Positions 51,659-59,645 of a DNA stretch of 64,000 nucleotides are shown here, in pieces. Below the pieces are notes generated by a model, which saw nothing but the letters and a program-made list of their open reading frames with translations, was not told where the DNA came from and made no database searches. A program made the position numbers and the translations under genes. Location: positions 62,001-126,000 of the forward strand of contig NZ_JBDJAW010000006.1 in NCBI RefSeq assembly GCF_039649665.1, written 5' to 3'. Source of the stretch: Microbispora sp. ZYX-F-249 (GTDB lineage Bacteria; Actinomycetota; Actinomycetes; Streptosporangiales; Streptosporangiaceae). How positions within the stretch are numbered: position 1 is the stretch's first letter; each line of letters begins with the position of its first letter.

Positions 51659-52926
51659 TTCGCCTGCCCCCTTCGATACGGGACGCCGTCCGCCGCCGGC
51701 ATGCGCAGCCGCTGCGAGGCCAGCGACAGCACCAGGAGCGTGGTCAGGTGGGGGGTGAACGACGTGAACTGCTCCGGCACGGTGTCCGTCGCCGCGAACA
51801 CCACGTACACCGCGATCGCCACGACCCCGGTGAGCAGGGCCGCGACCCCGCGCCGCTGCCGTACGAGCTGGTAGACCGCCACGGCGGCGAGCAGCAGCGC
51901 GACGACCAGCAGCAGCGCGTGCACCGAGATGCCGCCCTGACGGAGCTGGAGGGCGTCGGTGTAGCCGAACAGCGCCGCGCCTCCGGCGAGCCCGCCCGGA
52001 CGCCAGTTGCCGAAGATCATGGCGGCCAGGCCGATGTACCCGCGGCCGCCCGTCTGCCCGTCCCGGTAGATGCCCGCCGCCACGATCGACAGGAACGCGC
52101 CGCCGAGCCCGGCGAGCACGCCGGAGACGATCACGGCGGCCCACTTGTACAGGTAGACGTTGACACCCAGCGACTCCGCCGCGACCGGACGCTCGCCGCA
52201 CGCCCGCAGGCGCAGGCCGAACGGCGTGCGCCACAGGATGTAGAACGACAGCGGGATCAGCAGGATCGCCAGGATCGTGAACCAGGACACGCCCTGGGTG
52301 ATGCCCCGCAGCACGCCCGCGAAGTCCGACAGGACGAACCAGTGCTTGGCCTCGACGGTCCGCAGCGGGTCGTCGAGGAAGCCCAGGCTCACCGTGCCCA
52401 TCTTGGGCAGCGGCGGCGAGTTCTTCGTCCCGCCGCCCGGCATGCCGTCGAAGACGAGCTGGGAGAGGTACTGGGTGAAGCCGACGCCGACGATGTTGAT
52501 CGCCACGCCGGAGATGATGTGGTCGACGCCGAAGGTCACGGTGGCGACGGCGTGGATCACCGCGCCCAGCGCCCCGCCGACGGCGCCGGCGACCACTCCC
52601 GCCCAGGGGCTGTGGAACTGGAGGGCGCCCCAGGCGCCGAACCAGGTGCCGAGCACCATCATGCCTTCGAGGCCGATGTTGACCACGCCGGCCCGCTCCG
52701 ACCACAGGCCGCCGAGACCGGCGAGCCCGATCGGCACGGCGAGACCGAGCGCGGCGCTGACCGTGCCCGCCGAGGTGATGTCGTTCGCCCCGGTCACCAG
52801 CCGCGCGACCGACAGCAGCACCACCAGCCCGGCCAGGCCGAGCAGGAGGACCGGCGCCGACAGCCGGAAGCGACGCGCCGGGGGCGTCTCGACCGGGCGG
52901 TCGACCGGAAGGTCCGTCGCCGTCAT
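51655..52926 (-). CDS. Nucleoside ABC transporter permease (second)
   Basis: A 423-residue branched-chain/BMP-type permease (BPD_transp_2 family), with about ten helices. LRACGERPVAAESLGVNVYLYK (near 230) is the EAA-like loop that meets the ATPase. Compared with typical members (about 310-400) it has a C-terminal extension with one or two extra helices and a charged tail. It follows the first permease through a tiny bridging frame and overlaps cdd by 4 bp. It works with the BMP lipoprotein and ATPase upstream to import nucleosides. Confidence 0.9.
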   Translation of the reverse strand: MTATDLPVDRPVETPPARRFRLSAPVLLLGLAGLVVLLSVARLVTGANDITSAGTVSAALGLAVPIGLAGLGGLWSERAGVVNIGLEGMMVLGTWFGAWGALQFHSPWAGVVAGAVGGALGAVIHAVATVTFGVDHIISGVAINIVGVGFTQYLSQLVFDGMPGGGTKNSPPLPKMGTVSLGFLDDPLRTVEAKHWFVLSDFAGVLRGITQGVSWFTILAILLIPLSFYILWRTPFGLRLRACGERPVAAESLGVNVYLYKWAAVIVSGVLAGLGGAFLSIVAAGIYRDGQTGGRGYIGLAAMIFGNWRPGGLAGGAALFGYTDALQLRQGGISVHALLLVVALLLAAVAVYQLVRQRRGVAALLTGVVAIAVYVVFAATDTVPEQFTSFTPHLTTLLVLSLASQRLRMPAADGVPYRRGQAK

Positions 52927-52979
52927 GCCGTCTCCTCGATTCCGTCCGGCCCGCCGCGTTCGCCGCTTCGCTCGCTCAT
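52923..52979 (-). CDS. Possible 18-codon bridging ORF between permease genes
   Basis: ATG overlaps the stop of the first permease (ATGA at 52976-52979) and its TGA overlaps the ATG of the second (52923-52926). It starts Met-Ser-Glu-Arg and shares 13 bases at its start with the bridging frame at 15583. It probably works as a ribosome relay rather than as a functional peptide. Confidence 0.35.
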   Translation of the reverse strand: MSERSGERGGPDGIEETA

Positions 52980-54106
52980 GCCGCCGCCTCCGCCTTCGGC
53001 GCCTCCTGCGGCGTGGCCAGCTGGCGGCCGACCCGGCGCTGTTCCGCCACCATCCGGTATCGGTGGACCAGCTCGTACGCGATGATCACGGAGAGCACGA
53101 CCACGCCCTGCATGATCTGGACGATCTCCTTGGGGATGTCGAGCAACTGGAGCTGGTTGGAGGAGTTGTACAGGAAGCTCCACAGCAGCGCGCCGATCGC
53201 CATGCCGACCGGATTGTTGCGCCCGAGCAGGGCGATCGCGATGCCGGTGAAGCCGAGATCGGTCGGGAAGTTGTTGCTGTACTTGTAGGAGGCGCCGAGC
53301 AGCTCCGGCATCCCGATCAGACCGGCGACCGCCCCCGACATGACCATCGTGACGACGATCATCCTCTTCACGCTGACGCCGCTGGCCACCGCCGCGGACT
53401 CGGACTTGCCGGTCGCCCGCAGCTCGAAGCCGAACCGGGTGCGGTTGAGCACGACCCAGTACGCGACGCCGAGCAGGACCGCGACCACGATGAACCCGTT
53501 GACCAGCACCGGTGTGCCCGCGATGAGCGGGATGCCCGGCATGTGCGCGTCGTCGGGGATCGGCCGGGTGCCGAGGTCGTTGCCGGTGAGCACGCCGAAG
53601 TGCTCGCTGACCAGCCACGACCCGAGGCCGGTGGCGATCGCGTTCAGCATGATGGTCGAGATGACCTCGCTCACGCCCCGGTAAACCCGGAGCAGTCCGG
53701 CGATCGCGGCCCACAGGGCGCCGACGACCACCGCGGAGACCACCACGAGGACGATGTTGAGCACCCCGGGCACCACGGCGGCGCCGCCGACGGCGGCGGC
53801 GACCACGGCCGCGAGGCGGTACTGACCGTCCACGCCGATGTTGAAGAGGTTCATCCGGAACCCGACGGCCACCGCGAGCGCGGAGATGTAGTACATGACC
53901 CCGGTGTTGAGGATCATGGCCATCGACCGCGGCTGGGTGCCGTAGTCCGCGAGCGTGGTGAACGCCTCCACGGGCGCCTTGCCCGCGATGAGCAGGACCA
54001 CCGAGGTGATCAGCACCGCGAAGACGACCGCGATGATCGGCGCGGCCACGGCGAGCCAGCCGCCCAGCCGCACCCGGCCGAGCATCCGGTCGAGAAACCC
54101 GTTCAT
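52976..54106 (-). CDS. Nucleoside ABC transporter permease (first)
   Basis: A 376-residue permease from the ATG at 54106, with about nine helices. It has the conserved MNLFNIGVDGQYRLAAV (near 85) and FELRATGKSESAAVASGV (near 240) segments of BmpB/YufP-type nucleoside permeases. The start overlaps the ATPase stop by 4 bp (ATGA). The frame stays open upstream inside the ATPase gene, but that part is a shadow. Confidence 0.92.
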   Translation of the reverse strand: MNGFLDRMLGRVRLGGWLAVAAPIIAVVFAVLITSVVLLIAGKAPVEAFTTLADYGTQPRSMAMILNTGVMYYISALAVAVGFRMNLFNIGVDGQYRLAAVVAAAVGGAAVVPGVLNIVLVVVSAVVVGALWAAIAGLLRVYRGVSEVISTIMLNAIATGLGSWLVSEHFGVLTGNDLGTRPIPDDAHMPGIPLIAGTPVLVNGFIVVAVLLGVAYWVVLNRTRFGFELRATGKSESAAVASGVSVKRMIVVTMVMSGAVAGLIGMPELLGASYKYSNNFPTDLGFTGIAIALLGRNNPVGMAIGALLWSFLYNSSNQLQLLDIPKEIVQIMQGVVVLSVIIAYELVHRYRMVAEQRRVGRQLATPQEAPKAEAAA

Positions 54107-55641
54107 ACCGCTTCCTCCCCGGCGCCGGTCATCGCCGAGCCCAGTTGCTCGGGCGTCACGTTCGCGGGATCGACGTCGGCGACGATCCTGCCGCGCAGGA
54201 TCACCTTGAGCGTGTCGGACAGCCCGATCAGCTCGTCGAGGTCCGCGGAGATGAGCAGCACGGCCAGGCCGGCGGCGCGTGCGGTGCGCAGGTGGTCCCA
54301 GATCGCCGCCTGCGCGCCGATGTCCACGCCCCGGGTGGGGTGGCTGGCGATCAGCAGCACGGGGTCGCCGCTCATCTCCCGCCCGACGATCAGCTTCTGC
54401 TGGTTGCCGCCGGACAGCGTGGCCGCGTCCACGTCGATGCCGGGGGTGCGCACGTCGTACTCCTCGACGATGCGCCGGGTGTCGGCCCGCGCGCCGGCGC
54501 GGTCGATCCACGGGCCCTTGACGTTGGGTTTGCGCGTCTGGTGACCGAGGATGCGGTTCTCCCAGAGCGGCGACTCCAGCAGCAGGCCGTGCCGGTGGCG
54601 GTCCTCGGGGATGTAGCCGATGCCGCCCGCGCGCCGCCTGAGGGTCGACCACTGGGAGATGTCGGCGCCGCCGAGGGTGAGCGTGGCGACCTCACACGGG
54701 CGCATGCCCATGATCGCCTCGACCAGTTCCGCCTGGCCGTTGCCCTCGACGCCCGCGATGCCGAGCACCTCGCCCTTGCGGATGTCGAAGCTCACGTGCT
54801 CGACCACCGGCCGCCCGTCACCGGTGCGCACGGTCAGGTCGCGTACGGACAGGGCGACGACGTCGGTGACGGTCGACTCGCGGGTCTCGGGGCTGGGCAG
54901 CTCGCTGCCGACCATGAGCTCGGCGAGCTTGCGGGAGGTCACCTCCCGGGGATCCACGGTCGCCACGGTGGTCCCGCGCCGGATGACGGTGATCTCGTCG
55001 GCGACCCGCAGGACCTCGTCCAGCTTGTGCGAGATGAACAGGATCGTCAGCCCCTCGCGGACCAGTCCGCGCAGGTTGTCGAACAGCTCCTCGACCTCGT
55101 GGGGCACGAGCACGGCGGTCGGCTCGTCCAGGATCAGGATGCGGGCGCCCCGGTAGAGCACCTTCAGGATCTCCACCCGCTGCCGGTCCCCGACGCCCAG
55201 GTCCTCGACCGGCACATCGGGCCGTACGCCCAGCCCGTACGCGTCGGAGATCTCCTTGATCTTCTTGCGCGCGGCGGCGAAGTCGAGGGCGACGCCGCCG
55301 CGGCGCGGCTCGCTGCCCAGGACCACGTTCTCCAGCACGGTCAGGTTGTCGGCCAGCATGAAGTGCTGGTGGACCATGCCGATGCCCGCGTCGATCGCGT
55401 CGGCGGGGGTGTGGAAGCCCACGGGCTTCCCGTCGACGCGGATCTCTCCCTCGTCGGGGCGCTGCATCCCGTACAGGATCTTCATCAGCGTTGACTTCCC
55501 CGCGCCGTTCTCGCCGACGAGGGCGTGGATGTGCCCTTTGGCGACGCGGAGGTGGATGTCGCTGTTGGCGACGACTCCCGGGAACCTCTTGGTGATCCCG
55601 GTGAGCTCTACTGCGGGTTCCGTAGCGGTCGCGGCGGTAAT
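54103..55641 (-). CDS. Nucleoside ABC transporter ATP-binding protein (double ATPase), likely ATT start
   Basis: About 512 residues if started at the ATT at 55641, which is 5 bases after AGGAGGAGG. There is no ATG, GTG or TTG in frame until the ATG at 55485, and starting there would cut off Walker A (LVGENGAGKST, residues 41-51), which is perfectly conserved just upstream. No stop codon breaks the frame between. The family (YufO/RbsA-like) has two ATPase halves: Walker A of the first, LGVGDRQRVEILKVL signature and DEPTAVL Walker B; then the second with GVEGNGQAEL, LSGGNQQKLIVGRE and ASHPTRGVD. It drives the two permeases downstream. A rare start codon or a base error at that site is possible. 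Confidence 0.88.
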   Translation of the reverse strand: MTAATATEPAVELTGITKRFPGVVANSDIHLRVAKGHIHALVGENGAGKSTLMKILYGMQRPDEGEIRVDGKPVGFHTPADAIDAGIGMVHQHFMLADNLTVLENVVLGSEPRRGGVALDFAAARKKIKEISDAYGLGVRPDVPVEDLGVGDRQRVEILKVLYRGARILILDEPTAVLVPHEVEELFDNLRGLVREGLTILFISHKLDEVLRVADEITVIRRGTTVATVDPREVTSRKLAELMVGSELPSPETRESTVTDVVALSVRDLTVRTGDGRPVVEHVSFDIRKGEVLGIAGVEGNGQAELVEAIMGMRPCEVATLTLGGADISQWSTLRRRAGGIGYIPEDRHRHGLLLESPLWENRILGHQTRKPNVKGPWIDRAGARADTRRIVEEYDVRTPGIDVDAATLSGGNQQKLIVGREMSGDPVLLIASHPTRGVDIGAQAAIWDHLRTARAAGLAVLLISADLDELIGLSDTLKVILRGRIVADVDPANVTPEQLGSAMTGAGEEAV

Positions 55642-55701
55642 GTCGGCCTCCTCCTGGCGGAGTGCCCGGTGACGGTCAAGTGGTAGTGAGAGTAGAGCAA
55701 A

Positions 55702-55728
55702 GGGCCCGGGGCGGGTGCCTCCGGGCCC
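55702..55728 (-). terminator. Hairpin between BMP lipoprotein and ABC ATPase genes
   Basis: Arms GGGCCCGG and CCGGGCCC with a 11-base loop, followed on the minus strand by TTTGCTCT. Its place just after the binding-protein gene suits partial termination, which keeps the lipoprotein in excess over the ABC subunits. Confidence 0.6.
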
Positions 55729-55742
55729 CTCTTTTACGCAGG

Positions 55743-56810
55743 TCAGGACGTCGGGACCGTGATCTCGCCGTTGATGATCTTCTGCTTGTACTCGTCGATC
55801 TTCGACTTGATGTCGTCGATCTTGCCGCCGGTCGTGGAGTAGTCCACGCCGCCCGCCTTGAGGTCGTAGACCGACGGGCCCGACTTGACCGCACCGGTGG
55901 TGTAGTTCTTCAGGAAGTCGAAGACCGCCACGTCGACCTTCTTGATCATCGAGGTGATGATCACGTCCTTGAAGTCGGCGTACGCCGGGAGCGCCGCCTG
56001 GTCGGAGTCGACGCCGATGGCCGTCGCCTTAGCGGCCTTGGCCGCCTCGAAGACGCCCGCGCCGGAACCGCCGGCCGCCTGGTAGACCACGTCCGCACCG
56101 GCGTCGTACATGCCCTGCGCGGCCGTCTTGCCCTTGGCCGGGTCACCGAAGCCGCCGAAGTCCGGGGGCTGGGTGAGGTACTTGCTCTGGATCTTGATGT
56201 CCGGCTTGACGGCCTTCGCGCCGGCCGCGAAGCCCGCCTCGAACTTGTGGATCAGCGGCACGTCGACGCCGCCCACGAAGCCGACGTTGCCCTTCTCGGA
56301 CTTGAGCGCCGCCGCGACGCCGACCAGGAACGACCCCTGCTCCTCGGCGAACATCAGGTTCGTGATGTTGTCGCCCTTCGCGGCGTCGTCGTCCACGATG
56401 GCGAACTTGACGTCGGGGAACTCCTTGGCGACCTTCGCCACGGAGCCGGAGTAGGCGAAGCCCACCGCGATGACCGGGTTGTAACCCCCGGAGGCGAGCA
56501 GCCGCAGCCGCTCCTCCTTCTGGGCGTCGGTCTCGCCCGCGGTCGCCTCCAGCTCCTTCTTCTCGACCTTGAGCTCCGACGCGGCCTTGTCCAGGCCGGC
56601 CGCGGCCGCGTCGTTGAAGGAACCGTCGCCACGGCCGCCGATGTCGTACGCCAGGCCGACCTTGGTCTGCGCGGCGGCGGGCGCGGAGGACGCGCCGGCC
56701 GAGGCCTCGGTCGTGGTGCTCTCGCTGCCACCTCCACACGCGGCGGCGGCCATGAGCAAGGCACCGCCCGCGGTGGCGGCGGCCAGTCTGCTGATTCGAT
56801 TGTGGAGCAA
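55743..56810 (-). CDS. BMP family nucleoside-binding lipoprotein 1
   Basis: About 355 residues from a TTG at 56810, 8 bases after GGGGAG. The frame is open further upstream, but only the TTG gives a proper signal peptide with lipobox (LLMAAAACGGG, lipid-bearing Cys near 24). The rest is the PnrA/BMP fold: VGLAYDIGGRGDGSFNDAA, AVGFAYSG, FAEEQGSFLVG, VGFVGGVDVPLIHKFEAGF and GVDSD. Such proteins bind purine nucleosides at the cell surface. First gene of the operon with the ATPase, two permeases, cdd and deoA. Confidence 0.92.
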   Translation of the reverse strand: MLHNRISRLAAATAGGALLMAAAACGGGSESTTTEASAGASSAPAAAQTKVGLAYDIGGRGDGSFNDAAAAGLDKAASELKVEKKELEATAGETDAQKEERLRLLASGGYNPVIAVGFAYSGSVAKVAKEFPDVKFAIVDDDAAKGDNITNLMFAEEQGSFLVGVAAALKSEKGNVGFVGGVDVPLIHKFEAGFAAGAKAVKPDIKIQSKYLTQPPDFGGFGDPAKGKTAAQGMYDAGADVVYQAAGGSGAGVFEAAKAAKATAIGVDSDQAALPAYADFKDVIITSMIKKVDVAVFDFLKNYTTGAVKSGPSVYDLKAGGVDYSTTGGKIDDIKSKIDEYKQKIINGEITVPTS

Positions 56811-56978
56811 GGTCGTGACTCCCCTTCCGTTCCCCGCCCGTCTGACTCTCGTCGCACGCACGCAGGAACGCACGGCAACCCTGCACGGAAGATAGTTGTT
56901 TGACCTGCATAGACCAAACCCGCACACCAGTCCGCAACATGTCCGTTATTGAGCCCAGTCCGCACCGTGACCGGGGCG

Positions 56979-58007
56979 TCAGCCTGGGGAAACCTTGACC
57001 CTGCCGTGGATGATCTCCTGCTTGAGCTGTTCCAGCCGCGGCTGGATGTCCGTGATGTGGCCGCCGGTGAGGCTGTAGTCGACACCGCCGAGCTTCAGGT
57101 CGTACACCACCCGACCGCTGGTGACGGTCCGATCGGCGACGTCGGCGAGGTAGTCGTAGACCGCGACGTCGATCCTTTTGATCATCGAGGTCAGGATCAC
57201 GTCGCGAACGGCGGGATCGGCGCTCTTGGCCTGGTCGTAGTCGACGCCGATCGCCCATGCCCCCGCGCACTTCGCCGCGCGGAACACCCCGGCCCCCGAG
57301 GCCCCGGCCACCTGGTAGATCACGTCGGCTCCCGCGCGGTACATGCGCCGGGCGGCCCTGCGCGCCTTCGCCGGGCTCTCGAATCCGCGGAGGTCGTGGG
57401 GGCCGGTGAGATGGACGATCCTGATCCGCGCCCGCGGGTTCACGTGCTTCACACCCTGGACGTAGCCGACCTCGAACTTCCTGACCAGCGGGGAGCGGTT
57501 GCCCCCGACGAAGCCGACGTCGCCGGTGCGCGACTTCATGGCCGCCGCCGCGCCCATCAGGAACGAGCCCTGCTCCTCGGCGAACAGCAGGTTCGTGATG
57601 TTGGGACCCGACACGGACGGCTCGTCCAGGATGGCGAAACGTGTCCGGGGGAACCGCGGAGCGATGCGCCTCAGCGCCGGTGCGTACGAGTAGCCGACGG
57701 CGATGATCGGGTCGTACCCGGCCTCGGCGAGCGCCCGCACCCGCTCCACCTTGCGGCGGGCGGGCTCGCCCCGCGCGGCCGCCACCTCCTTCACCCGCAT
57801 TCCGCTCAGATTGCGCTTGGCCTCGTCGATCCCGGCGGCCGCGGCGTCGTTGTACGACTTGTCGCCCCGTCCGCCGATGTCGTACGCGAGCCCGACCCGC
57901 AGCGGGCCGGTGTGTGGCGGCGCGGCGTCCGCCCCGCCGCGGCATCCCGCCGCGGCGGCGACGGCGAGGGCGACGGCGCCCGCCGTCACCGCCCGGATCG
58001 CCCGCAA
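56979..58007 (-). CDS. BMP family lipoprotein 2
   Basis: A 342-residue protein from a TTG at 58007, 5 bases after a near-perfect RBS (TTAGGAGGT). Signal peptide with lipobox (AAAAAGC, Cys near 22). It aligns with the adjacent BMP protein along its length (VGLAYDIGGRGDKSYNDAA, FAEEQGSFLMGAAAAMK, VGFVGGNRSPLVRKFEVGY), but is much richer in Arg and less Lys-rich. The 168-bp gap to the first BMP gene means it may have its own transcript. Probably a tandem duplicate with changed ligand. Confidence 0.92.
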   Translation of the reverse strand: MRAIRAVTAGAVALAVAAAAGCRGGADAAPPHTGPLRVGLAYDIGGRGDKSYNDAAAAGIDEAKRNLSGMRVKEVAAARGEPARRKVERVRALAEAGYDPIIAVGYSYAPALRRIAPRFPRTRFAILDEPSVSGPNITNLLFAEEQGSFLMGAAAAMKSRTGDVGFVGGNRSPLVRKFEVGYVQGVKHVNPRARIRIVHLTGPHDLRGFESPAKARRAARRMYRAGADVIYQVAGASGAGVFRAAKCAGAWAIGVDYDQAKSADPAVRDVILTSMIKRIDVAVYDYLADVADRTVTSGRVVYDLKLGGVDYSLTGGHITDIQPRLEQLKQEIIHGRVKVSPG

Positions 58008-58102
58008 TCGGACCTCCTAACCAGGGTGGTCCCACTGTCCGCGATACCCCTCGACGAGGGCGGAGAACGCGCCGCGCCTCTGACAGGTTTATTCCATTTG
58101 AG

Positions 58103-59599
58103 TTAGTTTGTGCGGGTAATGGATCCGGAATAGCGGGCGGCCTCTTCGCCTTCGCGCGTCACCTCGAAGCCGGCGGCGCTCTCGCCCCGCCATGTGATCG
58201 TGACCTTTCCCGGATGACAGGCGTCGCCTTTCACCCGGTCGAGGGTCAGCACGAGCACCGCGTCCGACCCGCCCGCGGGGGTGAGGCGGCCGGAGCAGTG
58301 CAGGTCGGCGCCCCACCGCATCCGCGCCGGTTCGGCGAGACGGATCTCGACCGGGAAGACCCGGCCGGCCGAGGGGTGGGTGGCGACGCCTGTCCACGTC
58401 CCGTCCGGGTGCGCGGGCCCGTGGTCCGTCAGCGCCCACGCGACGCCCAGCGCGGCGAGGACGGCGACGGCCGCGATCGAGGCGGCCAGTGCCACCACGC
58501 GCGCCCGCCCGGGACGCCGTCCGCCGGTCCCGCCGTGCGCCACCCGCTCGTTCTCCGTCCGGTCGTTCTCCGTCCGGTCGTTCTCCGTCCGGTCGTTCTC
58601 CGTCCGGTCGTTCTCCGTCCGCTCGGGCTCGGTCCGCTCAGCCACCGTCCGCTCGGGCGCCTCCCGGTCGGGCCCCTCCCGGTCGGGCACCGTCCGCTCG
58701 GGTCCGGCCGGATACGGCCCGGTGGCAGTGGGCACGGGAGGATTCGGCCCCGGAGGACCCGGCACGGAAGGACCCGGTCGCCCCGGGGCCCGGCCGAGCA
58801 GGGCGCTCAGCACCTGCCCCGCGTCCGGCCGGTCGGCCGGCTCCGCAGCCAGGCACGCCACGACGAGGTCTTTCAGCAGGCCGGTGAGCGGCCCGAGGTC
58901 CGGGGCGCCGTACAGGATGCGGGCCATCACGGCCGCGTGCGTCTCGCCGGTGTAGGCCTGCCTGCCGCTCGCCGCGTAGACGAGCGTGAGCGCCCAGCAG
59001 AACATGTCCGCCGCCGGCCCCGCGGGCCGCCCCTGAAGCTGTTCGGGGGCGATGTAGGCCGGGGTGCCGACCGGGTCTCCCGTCGTCGCGGTGGCGTCGG
59101 CGAGGCGGGAGATGCCGAAGTCGACGACCCGCAGCCCGTCGGAGCCGAGGAGCACGTTGCCCGGCTTGAAGTCGCGGTGGACGACCCCCGCCCGGTGGAT
59201 CGCGGCCAGAGCGGTGGCCGTCCCCACGGCGATGCGGTCGAGGTCCCCGCCCGTCCGCGGGCCCGCCGCCCGCACGTGCTCCCGCAGGGACGGGCCGTCG
59301 ACGTACTCGCTCACGATGTACGGCCGGTCGCCGTCCAGGTCGGCGTCGAGGACCTGTGCGGTGCAGAAGGGCGCCACCCGGCGCACCGCCTCGATCTCCC
59401 GGGCGAACGCGCGCCGGGCGGAGGCGTCGTCGAGCCGCGCGTGCAGGAGCTTCACGGCCACCGGCCCGCCCGACGCGCCTGCCGCGCCTGCCGCACCGAG
59501 GAAGACGACTCCCTGGCCGCCTACGCCGAGGCGGCCGGTGAGGCGGTAGTCCCCGAGGTGCCGGGGATCTTCCGGGCGCAGGGGGGATGCGTCGGGCAT
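58103..59599 (-). CDS. Ser/Thr protein kinase with extracellular C-terminal domain
   Basis: A 498-residue protein, ATG start. The kinase domain (17-275) has a Gly loop (GVGGQG), K50 (VAVK), E in the alpha-C helix (REIE), HRDFKPGN (141-148) and DFG (160-162), so it should be active, unlike the pseudokinase at 17096. A Pro- and charge-rich linker follows, with four to five copies of the RTEND pentapeptide. After a membrane helix (about 375-397) there is an extracellular domain of about 100 residues with two Cys. Target and signal are unknown. It is next to the nucleoside operon on the same strand, 46 bp after an M20 gene. Confidence 0.9.
   Translation of the reverse strand: MPDASPLRPEDPRHLGDYRLTGRLGVGGQGVVFLGAAGAAGASGGPVAVKLLHARLDDASARRAFAREIEAVRRVAPFCTAQVLDADLDGDRPYIVSEYVDGPSLREHVRAAGPRTGGDLDRIAVGTATALAAIHRAGVVHRDFKPGNVLLGSDGLRVVDFGISRLADATATTGDPVGTPAYIAPEQLQGRPAGPAADMFCWALTLVYAASGRQAYTGETHAAVMARILYGAPDLGPLTGLLKDLVVACLAAEPADRPDAGQVLSALLGRAPGRPGPSVPGPPGPNPPVPTATGPYPAGPERTVPDREGPDREAPERTVAERTEPERTENDRTENDRTENDRTENDRTENERVAHGGTGGRRPGRARVVALAASIAAVAVLAALGVAWALTDHGPAHPDGTWTGVATHPSAGRVFPVEIRLAEPARMRWGADLHCSGRLTPAGGSDAVLVLTLDRVKGDACHPGKVTITWRGESAAGFEVTREGEEAARYSGSITRTN
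58549..58623. repeat. 15-bp tandem repeat inside the kinase gene
   Basis: Five copies of CGTTCTCCGTCCGGT (the last ends in GCT) lie head to tail and code for the RTEND pentapeptide run in the kinase linker. The first four copies are identical at the base level, which points to recent slippage; copy number may vary between strains. Confidence 0.9.
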
Positions 59600-59645
59600 G
59601 GGCGGCGTACGGCTCGGCGGGGTCGGCCGGTTCGACGGACGGGGG

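Noticed and set aside
55485..55641. A frameshift or deletion that removed the start of the ABC ATPase
   Set aside because: The frame is intact through Walker A to the RBS; only the start codon is unusual, so truncation is not needed.
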